Part shown: positions 10,436 to 23,375 of the stretch, one piece after another | How the letters are laid out: every line of letters begins with the position of its first letter | How positions within the stretch are numbered: the stretch's first letter is position 1 | Assembly (NCBI GenBank): GCA_963969595.1 | Contig: OZ018409.1 | Coordinates: 34,795,282-34,859,281 of the forward strand | DNA: 64,000 nucleotides | Reading direction: 5' to 3' | Source: Neckera pumila | Taxonomy: Eukaryota > Streptophyta > Bryopsida > Hypnales > Neckeraceae | Program-made: the position numbers and the translations under genes | Notes under the pieces: model-generated | The model's input: the letters and a program-made list of their open reading frames with translations, nothing else | Told to the model about the DNA's origin: nothing | Databases searched by the model: none

Positions 10436-11513
10436 CATTATTTTTACATGGTGAATTTTTGTTGCCAAAAAATTGGGTCTCTATAATCCTTGATTCAATT
10501 TTAGAATTTGTTCTCAATTAAAGATAGACCAATGGATTTAAAATTAAGCCAACTCTGGATTGGTCTTGGTCCTAAGTAACTGCATCTAATTATGATTGGT
10601 TTGCACAATTGTCCCTTTTAGATTCTTGCCTAAAATATAAGCCTATTAACAAAAATGTTTGAAGGGGACATTAAATATTCCTATTTTTTGCAGGGACTTT
10701 GGAAATTCATATCCTATTTCTACATTCTCCAAAAAATGCATGTGAAAAAATATAGAATTTTCTTCCTATTTAGAAAATAAACAATAATTTAGATAATTGA
10801 ATATTAGAACCAAACTCGAATGCTCATTTGGTCAACATTAAATGCAAATATTGTTTTTTTTTAACACTACATGATGTGATTAATACATCCTTATTGATTT
10901 TATTTTTTTCAAAAAAAAATTTTAGCAAATGATAATATTTTGCAAAACTTTCTTATTTTCTATACAAAAATACTAAAAAGACAACTTCTGAAAAAAATTT
11001 GCATCTATTTTTATATGAGTTTTTCCAAACTTGCCTTGCAAGTAAAATAGTTATATGTTAAACACGTAGGATTTCTTCCACTTATTTCCTAGTTGTCCTA
11101 TTTTTATTTTGAGCATCAATCTTATGTAGAGTAACAACATTGTTTACATTTACATACATGAAAAAAATAAACAAAATATGAATGAAACTAAAATAAATCA
11201 TCCAAAACTAAATCATGTCATCCTAAAATGTTTTAACAATATAGCTTTTTCATCCTCTCAAGGTGGACATGTAGAGTCAAAATCAAAAAACAAATTTGAA
11301 GTTTTCCAGAATCAAGACTGCTTTTGTTGACTTTCATGATGTTTTATCTTCCATGTGAATAGGAAAAATATACATTTTAGGAGTGACTATGTTGAAAATT
11401 GCCGAATCAAGATGTCTGAATCAACTTTAAATTGTTGACTTGGGTCCTCTTTTCTTGTAGTGTTGTCAAACTAAAAGCAATGCAAAAGTTCAAGCCTAAT
11501 GCAAAAATTGCAT
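10436..11513. other. AT-rich intergenic sequence
   Basis: No ORF, RNA or repeat is recognisable across this stretch. It consists of AT-rich unique-looking sequence with short A and T runs. Confidence 0.4.
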
Positions 11514-11516
11514 TAA

Positions 11517-11788
11517 GGTAGGCACCCCCAAATGTGCCACTAACCTTAAACCGCCATCTATACTTTGTAAAGATTTCCAGAATCAATTATGTACCTATAT
11601 GGAAGAAATACTTTTAGAACCAAACTTTGTTCTTTCATAACTTTTGCATACAGTATCCAAACGTTGCATTCTTTGGAACGTTGGAACCATCCTATACTTG
11701 CTAATAAGAAAATATAAAAATTCAAACAATCTAATCTAATAGTAATTAGGCACAATAGCAATTAGTGACGATTTTGGGAGTACCCACC
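11517..11788 (-). mobile_element. Tourist-like MITE (GGTGGGTACCCCCAAA family), 272 bp
   Basis: The element is flanked by exact TAA duplications (11514-11516 and 11789-11791). It begins GGTAGGCACCCCCAAAT and ends ATTTTGGGAGTACCCACC. Its complement matches the two copies at 58.58 and 58.96 kb (shared GCTATTGTGCCTA and ATTAGATTG blocks), so it is in reverse orientation to them. TAA/TTA duplications and GG-starting inverted ends are typical of PIF/Harbinger-derived MITEs. Confidence 0.8.
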
Positions 11789-11989
11789 TAACTTCATGAG
11801 GTTGGAAACTTGCCTAAATCCCTTTTCATGCACTTCTTTCCAAAATCATGTTGGCAAATCATTTTGATTCCCCCTTTGCAAATATGCACACTTCCATGTG
11901 GAGTTCCGGAGAACTTTTGTGTCTCTTCTACAAAGTTTGACCAAACATTCCCTCACAAATTACTTTGTATTGCCTATTTGTTTGAAATC

Positions 11990-12420
11990 AATCGCACAAA
12001 ACCCCCAAATCGAGTCCAAGAGAGGCGACAGGCGGACCCGGGCGTCCGTCACCGGCCAACCGGCTCCCCCAGTCTTCAGCGCAGCAGGCGGGATCACGCT
12101 TTCACACAAAACCCTAGCCTAGCATCGTCCCTCCCTCATCTCGCCTCTCGCTTTGCCATTTTCTCTTGCCATTACCCCGATTGCTATGTCCGTGGTCGCA
12201 TCGCCCTCGAGCTTCCTCACGCCGTCGTCGACCCTCTCGCCACGGTGCTCTTTCCGCTTTTTACGACGCCGGAAACTGTTGCCTAGAGCCTCTGCATCGC
12301 TCTCCTCCTCTGCCCCTGGGGTTGAAATCGCGTTTTTTTTTCCATGTCTTTTCATTGATCGATTGATTAAGAGATTGATCTCTCCCTCTGTCTGTCTCTG
12401 AATTGGAGTCGTCTACCACG
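11990..12420 (+). promoter_or_regulatory. GC-rich promoter and 5' leader of CUL3
   Basis: G+C rises sharply from about 12,000 to 12,340, one of two such islands attached to genes in this window. It is followed by a pyrimidine-rich tract (TCTCCCTCTGTCTGTCTCTG) directly before the CUL3 start codon. The transcription start is not defined and I see no convincing TATA box. The leader contains an upstream ORF, described separately. Confidence 0.55.
12186..12401 (+). CDS. Possible upstream ORF in the CUL3 leader (71 aa)
   Basis: An ATG at 12186 opens a 71-codon frame that stops 19 bases before the CUL3 start codon. The first ~45 residues are rich in Ser, Pro, Leu and Arg with almost no acidic residues (MSVVASPSSFLTPSS, then RFLRRRKLLPRASASLSSS). 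That is the composition of a chloroplast transit peptide. If the transcript starts upstream of 12186, ribosomes would meet this frame first and CUL3 translation could be damped. It could equally be chance in a GC-rich leader. There is no homology evidence. Confidence 0.25.
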   Translation: MSVVASPSSFLTPSSTLSPRCSFRFLRRRKLLPRASASLSSSAPGVEIAFFFPCLFIDRLIKRLISPSVCL

Positions 12421-15237
12421 ATGAATCAAGCGAAGAAGAAGAATTTTAAGATAGAGCCCTTTAAACACAAGGTGGAGATGGACCCCAAATACGCTGAAAA
12501 GACGTGGAAGATTCTGGAGGATGCGATTCATGAGATCTACAACCACAATGCCAGCGGCCTCAGCTTTGAGGAGCTGTACAGGTAAGAGAGAGAGAGAGGT
12601 CGGTCTCGGGTGGGGCGGGTTGCGATCGTGAGTCTTGACTGATTGGAGTGGGAGTGGGAGTGGGGAGAGTAATTAGGGTTAAGGGGCTCGAGAGGAAACA
12701 TTCTGTTGCATCGCGATTGTATGGCTCTTTGATTGTGTGTCGGTTTGGTTTGGATGATGTACTTTTTTATTAGTTAATTGGTTTTGTCGTTGAATTCGGC
12801 GTGGGTGCTGTCACGCCGAAATACGAATGGAAAATTTGGGACAACGTTTCTCTGTGGTGGGATTTGGTAACATGTTTGTGTATTGCGATGTACTGATGGG
12901 AATTGGTTTAGGGTACCTAGTTTGGGGGGTAAGCTAGAATCGGGTTTCAGCTCTTTAGTGGCGTTGGCTGCTGAGTAGTTGCTTTTGACTGTAGTATGTA
13001 CGGCAGTGGACCCTTGTAAATCACAATCCCGCGGAATACAGCGAGTAGAGTTTGTGATAAGGCCGTGTAGGCCGTTCCGCTGCGGTAATTGATGAACAAG
13101 GTCCGCCAGAGGTTTGAACTTTGGTTTTAATATCAAACTTTGAGCACTTGCTTGACGAACCATAATCAAGCTTACGAGTGCTCACATGTTCAGGAACGCG
13201 TACAACATGGTGCTTCACAAATATGGGGAGAAGCTTTACTCAGGAGTCGTCAACACCATGACGCAGCATTTGCGGGAGATAGCCAGAATAGTTGAGGCAG
13301 CACAGGGAGGCTTGTTCCTGGAAGAGTTGGATGTGAAATGGCGTGAGCATAACAAGTCGCTACAGATGATCCGCGACATTTTGATGTATATGGATAGGAC
13401 GTTCGTGAACAATTTTAACAAGACCCCTGTGCATGAGCTAGGTCTGAACTTGTGGCGAGATAACATTGTAAGGTCACCAAAGATCCGGGATCGACTGTTG
13501 AATACCCTGTTAGACCTCGTGCACAGAGAGCGGACGGGGGAAGTAATCAATCGGGGCCTTATGCGGAATATTACGAAGATGCTGGTGGAGTTGGGGCTTA
13601 CCGTGTACCAAGAGGATTTCGAAAGACCGTTTTTGGATGCAGCATCTGATTTCTACAGACTGGAATCTCAGCAGCTCATTGAGACTAGCGACTGCCCGGA
13701 CTATCTTCGAAAAGCAGAGAAACGGCTGAATGAGGAAATCGACAGAGTGGCGCATTATTTGGATTCCAAAAGCGAGCCAAAGATCACGCAAGTTGTGGAG
13801 AGAGAGGTTATCGGGAACCGCTTGAAACTGCTGGTTGAGATGGAAAATTCTGGTCTGATCTCGATGTTGATCGACGATAAGTACGATGATCTAGGAAGAA
13901 TGTACAATTTGTTCCGCCGGATTACTACAGGTTTGGAGACAATGAGGGAGCTCATGACTGCTCATCTTCGTGAGACAGGAAGACAGCTTGTTACTGATCC
14001 GGAAAGGTTGAAGGATCCAGTGGAGTTCGTGCAGCGCCTACTGGACGAGAAAGACAAGTATGACAGGATTATTCAGCAATCTTTCAATAACGACAAGATG
14101 TTTCAGAACGCCCTCAATTCATCGTTTGAATACTTCATTAATTTGAATATTCGATCTCCTGAGTTCATTTCCTTGTTCGTAGACGATAAATTGAGGAAAG
14201 GCCTGAAAGGTGTGAGCGAAGAGGATGTCGAGTTGGTATTGGACAAGGTTATGATGTTGTTCCGGTATCTTCAGGAGAAGGATGTCTTCGAAAAGTACTA
14301 CAAGCAGCACTTGGCGAAGAGGCTGCTGTCTGGCAGGACTGTATCAGATGATGCAGAGCGTAGTCTTATCGTGAAGCTGAAGACGGAGTGTGGGTACCAG
14401 TTCACGTCGAAACTGGAAGGCATGTTTACGGATATGAAGACATCTAGGGACACCATGCAAGGATTTAACGCAAATTGGGCTGGTGCGGAAGGGAATGAAG
14501 GGCCAACGCTCACTGTGCAAGTGCTAACCACGGGGTCATGGCCTACTCAGTCCGGTGCCAGATGTACTATGCCAACTGAGATTCTTGCTATGTGCGACAA
14601 GTTCAAGATGTACTATCTGTCAACTCACACAGGTCGGCGCTTAACATGGCAAACGAATATGGGCACTGCCGATTTGAAGGCCACTTTTGGGGATGGTAAC
14701 AAGCATGAGCTGAATGTATCTACATATCAAATGTGCATTTTGTGTCTTTTCAACCAAGCAGACCATCTGACATACCGAGAGATTGAGCAAGCAACGGACA
14801 TACCAGCCCCGGACCTGAAAAGAAATCTGCAATCATTGGCGTGTGTGAAGGGGAAGAATGTGTTGAGAAAGGACCCGATGAGCAAGGACATAAGTGAGGA
14901 AGATATGTTTGTATTTAATGACAAGTTCTCCAGCAAGTTCTACAAAGTGAAGATCAGCACTGTCGTGGCTCAGAAGGAGAGTGAACCTGAGAAGCAAGAG
15001 ACTCGACAAAAGGTGGAGGAAGATAGGAAGCCTCAAATAGAAGCGGCCATCGTGAGAATCATGAAGTCAAGACGTCTTCTTGACCACAATAACATTATCA
15101 GCGAAGTGACGAAGCAGCTCCAAGCTCGTTTCATGCCCAATCCTGCTGTGATCAAGAAGCGAATTGAGTCACTGATTGAAAGGGAATTTTTGGAAAGGGA
15201 TCGTGCAGACCGAAAACTGTATAGGTATCTTGCCTGA
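12421..15237 (+). CDS. CUL3: Cullin-3, scaffold of BTB-type E3 ubiquitin ligases
   Basis: CUL3 holds BTB-domain substrate receptors at its N-terminus and the RING protein RBX1 at its C-terminus, in nucleus and cytosol. Two exons, 12421-12581 and 13194-15237, join across a 612-bp GT-AG intron (TACAG/GTAAGA; TTCAG/GAACG), splitting Arg54. They give 734 residues, close to plant CUL3 (about 732). The BTB-binding helix region is at about 48-70 (LSFEELYRNAYNMVLHKYGE). Cullin repeats fill residues 30 to about 380, and the cullin homology domain includes ECGYQFTSKLEGMFTDM at about 452-468. The C-terminal winged helix keeps the neddylation site IVRIMKSRR, with Lys678 placed 56 residues from the end as in human CUL3, and the canonical end YRYLA. 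The ATG at 12421 is chosen because an upstream TTG frame is not a plant start. No defects are seen, so it should be functional. The one-intron structure near residue 54 is also known for plant CUL3 genes. Confidence 0.97.
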
Positions 15238-16060
15238 TGAGGTAGGCCAGAAGTCATGGTGTGCTGCAGGTGAGTAATCCTGGTGATCGAACCACATTTC
15301 ATGCAAGTCTGAAGCTCACCTATTGTTTGACTTTCAACAGGACGATCTCCGATATTCACCTGGATTCTAGTTTTTGTAATTTCCTTCAGTCTAATCCAAA
15401 TTCTCATTGCCAACCACCGTTTTTGTAATTCACCTGCTAGAATTTCCTTATCAAACCTGCTCTGCTATCTCACTAGGATTTGATGTTCAAGTAGCTGAGT
15501 AATGTTATAGAAGCGAGTAGGCACAATTTAGGGTAGACAACGTTTCTTCTAATTTTGAAGCGTTAAGGTTGAAGACTGAATCACTACAGCCCGGGGTCCG
15601 CAGGGATGACCTGCAATGCTACCTTGAGCGCTAGCATCGTGTAAGTAGTGTCGTACCTGGTGACAGGCTTCTTGCAACGGTCAAGGTAATGAAAATTGTA
15701 GATTTGTACGTCGTGGTTGAGAAGATTTCTGGTGGTGCTATATGGAGGATACTTTTATATATGGGATGGCGAGTGTTGCTTGCGGATTAATGAATATGGA
15801 GTGGTCATATCTGATTCTTACTTTCAGTGTGTTTCCTTTCTGTGTGCTTGTGGAAGGGACGTAGCTTGTGCTGCATTGATGTTGCTATGCTTATTGATCG
15901 GTTGCTGGGAGATACCCATATGCTGGATTGTAGAATAAGTCATTTGTGGAATTTTGGTGAATTTATTTATGTTTATGAGTGTTGTATTCTTTGGAAAGAG
16001 ATCATACAAACTGACTTCAGAAATCTATGTATCATTGAAACAACGTAATAAGGGGTGATT
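15238..16060 (+). other. Probable CUL3 3' untranslated region and downstream flank
   Basis: Base composition stays nearer that of CUL3 until about 15.7 kb and then becomes AT-rich. Short ORFs of 60-75 codons near 15.72-16.05 kb have no recognisable domain. I cannot place the polyadenylation site from the sequence alone. Confidence 0.4.
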
Positions 16061-18849
16061 TACATTAGGACCAAAGTTGGGGACCTCAAGCATTCTCAAA
16101 GTAGTGATTGTTCAAGACATAGGTCCAAGTTGGATTTACACTTTGACCAAGGCCCATGCTATTGATTCTAGGTCCACTTCAAGGATTCTAGGTCCACTTG
16201 GAAGCCTACATGATCAAAGGAGATAATGTTTTGTTAGTCTTTAGGAGCTTCTTCTTGCCCAACTTTTTGAGGTAGGCCTAATTAAATTTTAGAAAACCAT
16301 AATGAACTAAATCTCACAACCTTAGGCTTTTTCTATTTAAATGATCTTGCAATTCATTATGTTGAATCTTATTTCTTGTAGTCACATCTCACAAAGTGGG
16401 GTATCTTTGAGTGTATATAGACCTTTGGTTTGCCTTGGTGTAACCACCCACAAGTCATAGTGACTTTTGAGTTTCTACATCCTAGACATAACATATACAA
16501 CAATTAATGTTGAAGATTTTGCCAACTATTAAAGCAAATGTTATTGAACCTTAAGATTCCTAAAGCCCAATTTTGGATGTTATATGGGATTTTTTATATT
16601 TGACACAAAAAATACATGAATTGAAGTATATAATAGTCATAAACTAAATCTGGTGATGCACCACATCATGAAATGGATCCCGTGATATATAGGATTCTAA
16701 ATTGGGATCATTATTGCATTTTGTGTGAAATAAATAATCTAGCTTTGTATAAAGAATTTCTAATCTATGGGTGTGAAATCATGAATAAATATTCTAAGAA
16801 TTTTTTACAAATTTGAAATGCTTTGGAGAACATTATAAGTATATTCTTGAAATATTTATTAAACCAAAATTTCAAGGATTAAACTCCATTCTTTACATTT
16901 TTTGAATAAATAGAGTTTATCTTCTTCACACAATGTTTATAAGATTTTTGCATTCTAACATTCCTTAGCTTATATGTCTCGTAAGTTGCAAAATGCTTAC
17001 ATGTTCCACTTGTATGGTGATGTATTTAAGCATGTTAAAATGAAGTCTAAGTGAAAGATGCTTGTTGTTGAATTTTCAATCAATGATGTATGTTATGCCA
17101 TATTTATTTCATAATTTGCATTCCAGGGTCAAGTACAATATCATACACTTGGTTTTCTACAATCTTTAAAAATTCATCTTCAAAAGACTAAGCTTTATCA
17201 TCTAGATTGTCAAACAAAATGATCATATTCTTAGATGAATAGGTTCATCATTTATTTTTAAAGTTTCATTAAAAATTGTTTATAGGACCTTTTTTAGTCC
17301 TTTGAATCTTTACTAGAAAAGAATTATTTTAGGTCAAGGTTGGGTAGTCTAAACTATAATTTGAAAAAACTTTCTTATATGGGCATTATAAAACTTACAC
17401 AAATGACCATGATAAAATTTCACCCATCTCAAGGAAATGTACAAAACTAAAGCTATGGTACACAAGTTCTAACAACTTTCCAATACAAAACACACACATT
17501 CACATTGCAATTTGAAATTCAAAACTTAGGATACAAACTCATGTGGCACTATTATTGTAGATAAATTAAGATAGTGCTTCTACAACATACTTGTTCAATT
17601 CAATTACATAGACCTAAGGTCCTAAAATTTGGTAGGATTTTTTCTAATTTCTTGTTCATACTAGATAGGAATCTCATGCACTCCATGCTCTACATGTGGT
17701 CTCTTACAAATGGGTACCTTTTATTTTTTTCAATGTACCAATTGCATTTGTCAATTTACCAAAGATAAATATATCAAGGGTTGGATACTTTTAGTGACCT
17801 TTGTGGTTCTAAATTCTAAATTCATAACTAATTCTATGAAAGTTTAAAAAATACAAAACAACTTGGATTAGATGCCAATTCTATGTCTTTTTCAAGTATA
17901 AACTATTGAAAACTATTTCAAAGAAGTCAAACTTCCCAAATTGAAAATCAACTCTTAGCCCCTAAATGCCTAATCAACCATTTTACGGTTGTGTCCCAAC
18001 TTCAAAGGCTTCTCAAATCTCCAAAATATATTTTTTGAAATTCTATACTTTTTTCATGTAGTTCATCAAGTTATCTTTCCAAAGCAAAAAAAAAACTTTT
18101 GATTAGGACAAAAACTCTTTCTTGAGGTGATTTTTCAAAGTCAAATATTCCAAGAAATGTTTTTTGCGGATTGTCTTGGAAGAGAAACCTAACCAACCAA
18201 AGGTCATCCCTAGAAACAAAAATCATGATTGGGCAAGTGGGCAAGGGGTTGATTGGTTGGAGCAAATAGTGAATGGACATGGTCAAGTGGAATTTTTGTT
18301 TTCCCCATGTACCTTGCTTGATTACAAGGTTACAAAAACAACCTTCATTGCTTCAATCTTTGTGAAAGTTGGCATGCATGTTTTCGATTGTTCATTATTG
18401 CATTTGGTCCAAGAAAGTCAAAATCTTTTGTTGTAAGAATATGAATACAGGCCCTCAAAGTCATTCTATTCAAAGAATAAAATTGTCGTTTCTTCAAAAA
18501 ATAAACTTTGATTGAAGAGATTTCAATATTTGTATTGGTCAAAGTCTTTGAATGTTAGAGAATAGTATTAACTTGATAGCATTAAACAAGATCCTGTGGT
18601 TAGATTTTTCAAAAAATATTTCTAAAATAACTCTACTTTCATTTCAGAAACAAGAGTTTGAAGGAGAGTTTGGAGAAAAGAGACCTTCATACATTTAGGA
18701 TTTAAAGGGTCATTTTATAGACCTCCTACCTTATTTTAGGTGGAATAGAGCATCTTCTTGAAGATTGGGTGCGCAATAATCTAAGCTATAAAGCTTGATC
18801 TTTTTTCAAAATTGTGGAGTGCTTTCAATTTTGAAGGTGGCAATTTTTC
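16061..18849. other. AT-rich intergenic sequence
   Basis: No gene is supported. At 17,956 the sequence TTAGCCCCTAAATGCC resembles the TIR-family 5' end, suggesting a decayed copy starting there, but the other end is not found. Small direct repeats occur near 16.17 kb (GATTCTAGGTCCACTT twice). Confidence 0.4.
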
Positions 18850-18852
18850 TTA

Positions 18853-19777
18853 ACCCCTAAAGGACCAACATGCATTTTTTGGCAACATAGACATTTTGGG
18901 CAAGTACGTGTGACTAGAGATTTGCAAATTTTGGGTTGAAATTTATTGAAGGTGGAGACAAGGAACATCTTTTATATGCACTTTATTTCATGACATTTGG
19001 AAATACATGTCAAAAGTTATGGCCTAATATATTGTTTGTTTCTCAACTTGGGCAGTTCGAGCATATCAGAAAAAATCACTTTTTTCAAAAATAAAAATTT
19101 GAAATTGGTTTATTAGATTTATACATATGTAGAAAGATTTGAATCATTTCATTTTGATCAATGAGTCAAATGTTACAAGGATTTTTAGTTTGCAGGCAAT
19201 TATGGATTGTCTACTCAAAAATTAACTTTGAAGTCGTTTATTTCACTCAATTTTCAATATTTTTCAAAACAAAAAAAAATTTAGGATGTAGATTGTTTAT
19301 TACAACATTGCAACCATTGGGATTGGCATTTTTCAATTCCATAATTAACTTCTTAACAATTTAGTGTTTTGAATCATTCTCTACTTCTTTCTACTTACTA
19401 TTTTTTCCCTATATGTTGTACAATTCCAAATAATCTGAAAATTTTCGAGAATGTAGCCAACTTGCTCTGAAGAATGAATCCAAAGAAGCACAACCATTTT
19501 AGAATTTTTTTCATAATAATCTGACCTTGTAAAGTGCAGCTGCCTGGTTTTTTGTAGGGCCAAAAAAAGGACTTTTGCCACTTCAAATGCTAATATCTTT
19601 CAATCTACACAATGGAAATTTTTGAAATTTTTTCTACACATTTCCAAACCATAGTACTACAAGACCCTATAGTTACATGTGTCCAAAAACGATATTTTTC
19701 AAAATTTTGGTATTTGTACTAGAAACGGCAGTTTGGGAGCATTTTTGGTGAGAACATAGTCAAGGAACTTTAGGGGT
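18853..19777 (+). mobile_element. Full-length TIR-family element, 925 bp
   Basis: It starts ACCCCTAAAGGACCAACATG and ends GGAACTTTAGGGGT, with TA (or TTAA, counting shared bases) on both sides: TTAA at 18850-18853 and 19777-19780. It has no meaningful ORF. Landmarks are AGATTTGCAAATTTTGGG, GCAACCATTGGGATTGGCA, TTCTCTACTTCTTTCTACTT, AGTGCAGCTGCCTGG, CACTTCAAATGCTAATATC and GGAGCATTTTTGGTGAGAA. The closest relative in the window is the copy at 39,154. This is a non-autonomous DNA-transposon relic by structure. Confidence 0.8.
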
Positions 19778-19780
19778 TAA

Positions 19781-22456
19781 GGTTGTACTGTATGTAGACA
19801 TATCAAATCTAAAAGGCAAGTAGAGGTCACATTTCAAGATGTAATAGAAAAATGGCTTGGAATGATAACCATGGTCACATTCCAAGATTGTGAAGATGTC
19901 TTATAAAGTGAAGCTTAAGAGAATAATTTGATAATGAATACAATAAATAGATGTAAATTAAACTTCCTTCTAAATGGATTTTAGATGAAATATTTGTGAT
20001 TTCCAAAATAATTTTTTTGCATTAATCTAGGATTGTAAAGATCTAGCTATAGTGTTTTTTAAAGATTTTTAAATTTATTTATTTATTTGAGATTTTTTAT
20101 GGTACTTTCTTAAATTGTAATAGACATATTTTGTTGGACAAATATTAAAGAACTAACACTAGAATCTACAAACATTTAGATATAACAAATGAATATCATG
20201 ATTTTATATATATATTTAGAGCTTCGTCTTTATTGAATCAAAAATTGAACCTACTTTGCTTCACAATCTACAACAAGGAATGCCTTCTTGTAACAAAAGT
20301 AAACTTGAAACCAATTTCCCTATTTGTCTAGCTAGATGTCTATGTGTACTGATGACTTTTCTTTGCTAGAGATCTGAAAATATATTTTTAATCCTAAAAA
20401 GAAAATCTCATGCATTAGAATTAAGCAAATTGTTGTTGTTGTCAATGATCTTTTGAGTTTTGATTGGACTAGGTTGTAGGCTTTGTCATCGCCCAGTGAA
20501 TCATTCAATATAGAATAAGATTATTCATGTGGAAAACTTTGATCCCTGTAAGAAGCATATAGAAAATCAAAGGATGCTTATAATACTCATTGCAAAAATC
20601 GGAGAGAGGGTATCTTTGGTGTGATCCGTTTTGTACAATCTTCCAAGTCCTTTGTAACAAGTTTTTAATAGTTATGAATAGAATTGATAGCATAATTTTT
20701 TTGGTTCAATTGGGTTGTGATTGCCAAATGTTGTACTTCACTTTCAAGGACTCAAGGTTATTTCAAATAGCTTTGGTGATTGATTTGCTAAGAAAGGCTA
20801 GTTGCAAGGTCAAATTCATATTTCCTTTCCTTCATAAGAATTATGGTAGGGGAGGCAACCCATTCCCGATCAACGACCCATTTTCAATCACTTCAAGAAT
20901 TACAGGCATGTAATAGGACGATTTCTTCGGTGGAAAATTTTCTTGTGTGCAGCAATAGTGTTTGGACCTTTCCTTGAGTTTTCAAACATTTTTAAATCAA
21001 AACAAAGTTGCTATGAATTAATGAGTTCCAGGTTTTGTAATTCTTTAAGTGATCGAGAATGGATTGCCTCCCCTATCAAATTATGCTCTTTAGCAATAGA
21101 ATTCACATGGTAATGCATTCTAAGAGGAGTTTGAGAGATAGTTATGGGACGACCATTGTCATGGCAATTTGATGGTATCCAAGTGCCTGCAAATGCTTCA
21201 CAAAGAGTATTTCTACTCTCTACTACTATTGAAGGGAGTTGTGTGGTTGTTCCATCTTGGACCACCAAATTTCAAATTCCTCTTTCAACGCCAAGTTGCA
21301 CATCTTCTTAGGTGGCCATAGGCAGAGTGGCAAAACAAAGGGTAGGATGAATCTTCTCGACAATTGTCAATGCTTTCATTGGAAACATGTGATGGCCCAA
21401 TGGTGCGATGGAAATCAACAAAGACATTGATATAAAGTGATGTCTCATGCATATTCAAAAGCCTTGTTGCATGAGCATCCTTGCAAAAAAATCCTTTCCT
21501 CTTTTCTACGTTATACACATTCTTGCTTGGAAGATGACCTCCCAATCGCATAAGCTCCTCTTTTGCATAGTCTAAAGAAAGCGGTTGGAAATGACACTAA
21601 CACAGACAAGGATAGAAGGTAGGCCGTATCGTTGCAACCTCTAGACGTGTCAATTATGCAAATAATGATGAGATTCAAATTGATGATGGAAGCAATAATT
21701 TCCTACCTTGTAGCAAACTAGGGGGTGCTTTGGATGAGTGCATTTTGGAGTAGACCATAGCATATACAATGTCATCAATAATGAATACCTCTTGTATGTG
21801 TTATGCAACCTTTGACGTGCTTGAATAAGGCATAATGCTCCAAAGACAATTGGCTCTCAAAAATTGCACTCTAGCATCGACGACAACTAATTTACCTCAA
21901 AGTATACAACCTTCACTTCTATGTCATTCTTTGCCTCTTCATTGTAATTTTAGTTTTGTCCATTGTAACATTGGGCAAGGGGATATTACTCCTAGCCCTA
22001 ATGTCAATGATCTCCTCATGGCTCTAAATATCAATGAGGTTTGCAACCTCTCCAATGATTGTTAGCCCATTCATATCCACCTTTGTGTCTTTTAGATTTC
22101 TATCCAAGATATTTAGCTATTTGACATACTACAATGGGAAATGGTCTACTTGTTCACTCTATTCACATTTGCAAAGCCAAATAGACCAAAAAAATTGAAA
22201 AATATAGAACTACAAGTAGATAAATGGGTGTAGTAGTTAGAGCATCTCTAGCGGTTTGCGCTACACTGCCACACCAAATCATTTGGCGCGCCCGGGGTTC
22301 TTCATGTGTTCCACTATTTGACCAACTTGAGTTATTTTGCAACTGGCCTCTTCAAAAATTGTTTGTCACACTACAAGCTACACGGCCCTCCCTAGTTTGA
22401 CGTGTGCTTCACTTAGGCAAGAGCATAGTAGTTTTCAATATCAGCTTCAAAGATTA
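19781..22456. other. Intergenic sequence with a small inverted duplication
   Basis: No supported gene. ORFs of 80-107 codons at 20.59-20.91, 21.01-21.27 and 21.29-21.55 kb have no recognised domain. About 70 bp at 20,845-20,915 is repeated in inverted, shortened form at about 21,020-21,080 (shared TAGGGGAGGCAA, CCATTC and GAATTACA). At 22,237 TTAGAGCATCTCTAGCGGT matches the end of the 9979-10432 MITE, but no partner end is found. Confidence 0.4.
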
Positions 22457-23370
22457 ACCCCTTAAATTCTTTGACTAAGTTTTTCCTTAAAACGCTCCAA
22501 AATTGCCATTTTGAGCACAAGTACCAAATTTTGGAAAAAAAACATTTTTTGGACATATTAAACCATAGGAACTTGTAGTCATCTTATTTGAAAAGCTATA
22601 GAAAAAATTTCAGAATTTTCCACTGTGCCGATTGGGAGATATTAGTGTTTGAATTGACAAAAATCCTTTTTTTGGCCCTAGAAAGACAGGGCAACTGCAC
22701 TTCATAGGGTTACATTGAAATGAAAAAAGTTGAAAATGGTGGTGCTTCTATGGATTCATTCTTCAAGGCAAGTCAGCTACATGCTTGAAAATTTTCACTT
22801 CATTTAGAATTGTACAACATATAGGACAAAAATAGTAAGTAAAAAGAAGTAGATAATGATTCAAAATACTAAATTGTTAAGAATTTAATTATGGAATTGA
22901 AAACTTCCAATCCCAATGGTCGCAATGTTGTGTAATAAACAATCTACATCCTTTGATTTTATTTTTTTCAAAAAATATTGAAAATTGAGTAAAATAAAGG
23001 ACTTCAAAGTTTATTTTAGAGTAGAGAATGTATAATTGTCCACAAACAAAAAATCGTCATCTCATTGACCAAAATGGAATGATTTAAAGCTTTTCACATG
23101 TATATAAATCTAGAAAATCAATTTCAAATTTTTATTTTTGAAAAAAGTAATTTTTCTAATTTGTCCAAACTGCACATTTACAAAAAAGTAACATATTAGG
23201 CCATCACTTTTTACTCATGTTACCAAATGTCATAAAATTTTGTTCACATGAAAGATATTCTCCGCCCACAACTTCTATTAAAGTTTGGGCCTAAAATATG
23301 CAAATCTCTAGTCACATGTACCTGCCCTAGATCACTATCTTGCCAATATCAGCACGCTGGTCCTTTAGGC
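22457..23370 (-). mobile_element. Full-length TIR-family element, reverse orientation
   Basis: Read on the minus strand it starts near AGCCTAAAGGACC and ends TTTAAGGGGTT next to TTAA (22,454-22,457). The landmarks of the 18,853 copy occur in the same order: GACTAGAGATTTGC, CGACCATTGGGATTGG, ATCTACTTCTTTTTACTT, AGTGCAGTTGCCCTG and CAATTTTGGAGCGTTTT. The outer end at 23,370 is somewhat eroded. No ORF. Confidence 0.75.
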
Positions 23371-23375
23371 TATAA

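Noticed and set aside
15717..16048. Short ORFs downstream of CUL3
   Set aside because: They are in the probable 3' untranslated region, begin at weak starts and carry no domain.
21011..21551. Minus-strand ORFs of 85-88 codons
   Set aside because: Compositionally plausible, but no recognised motif and no way to join them with consistent splice sites into a known family.
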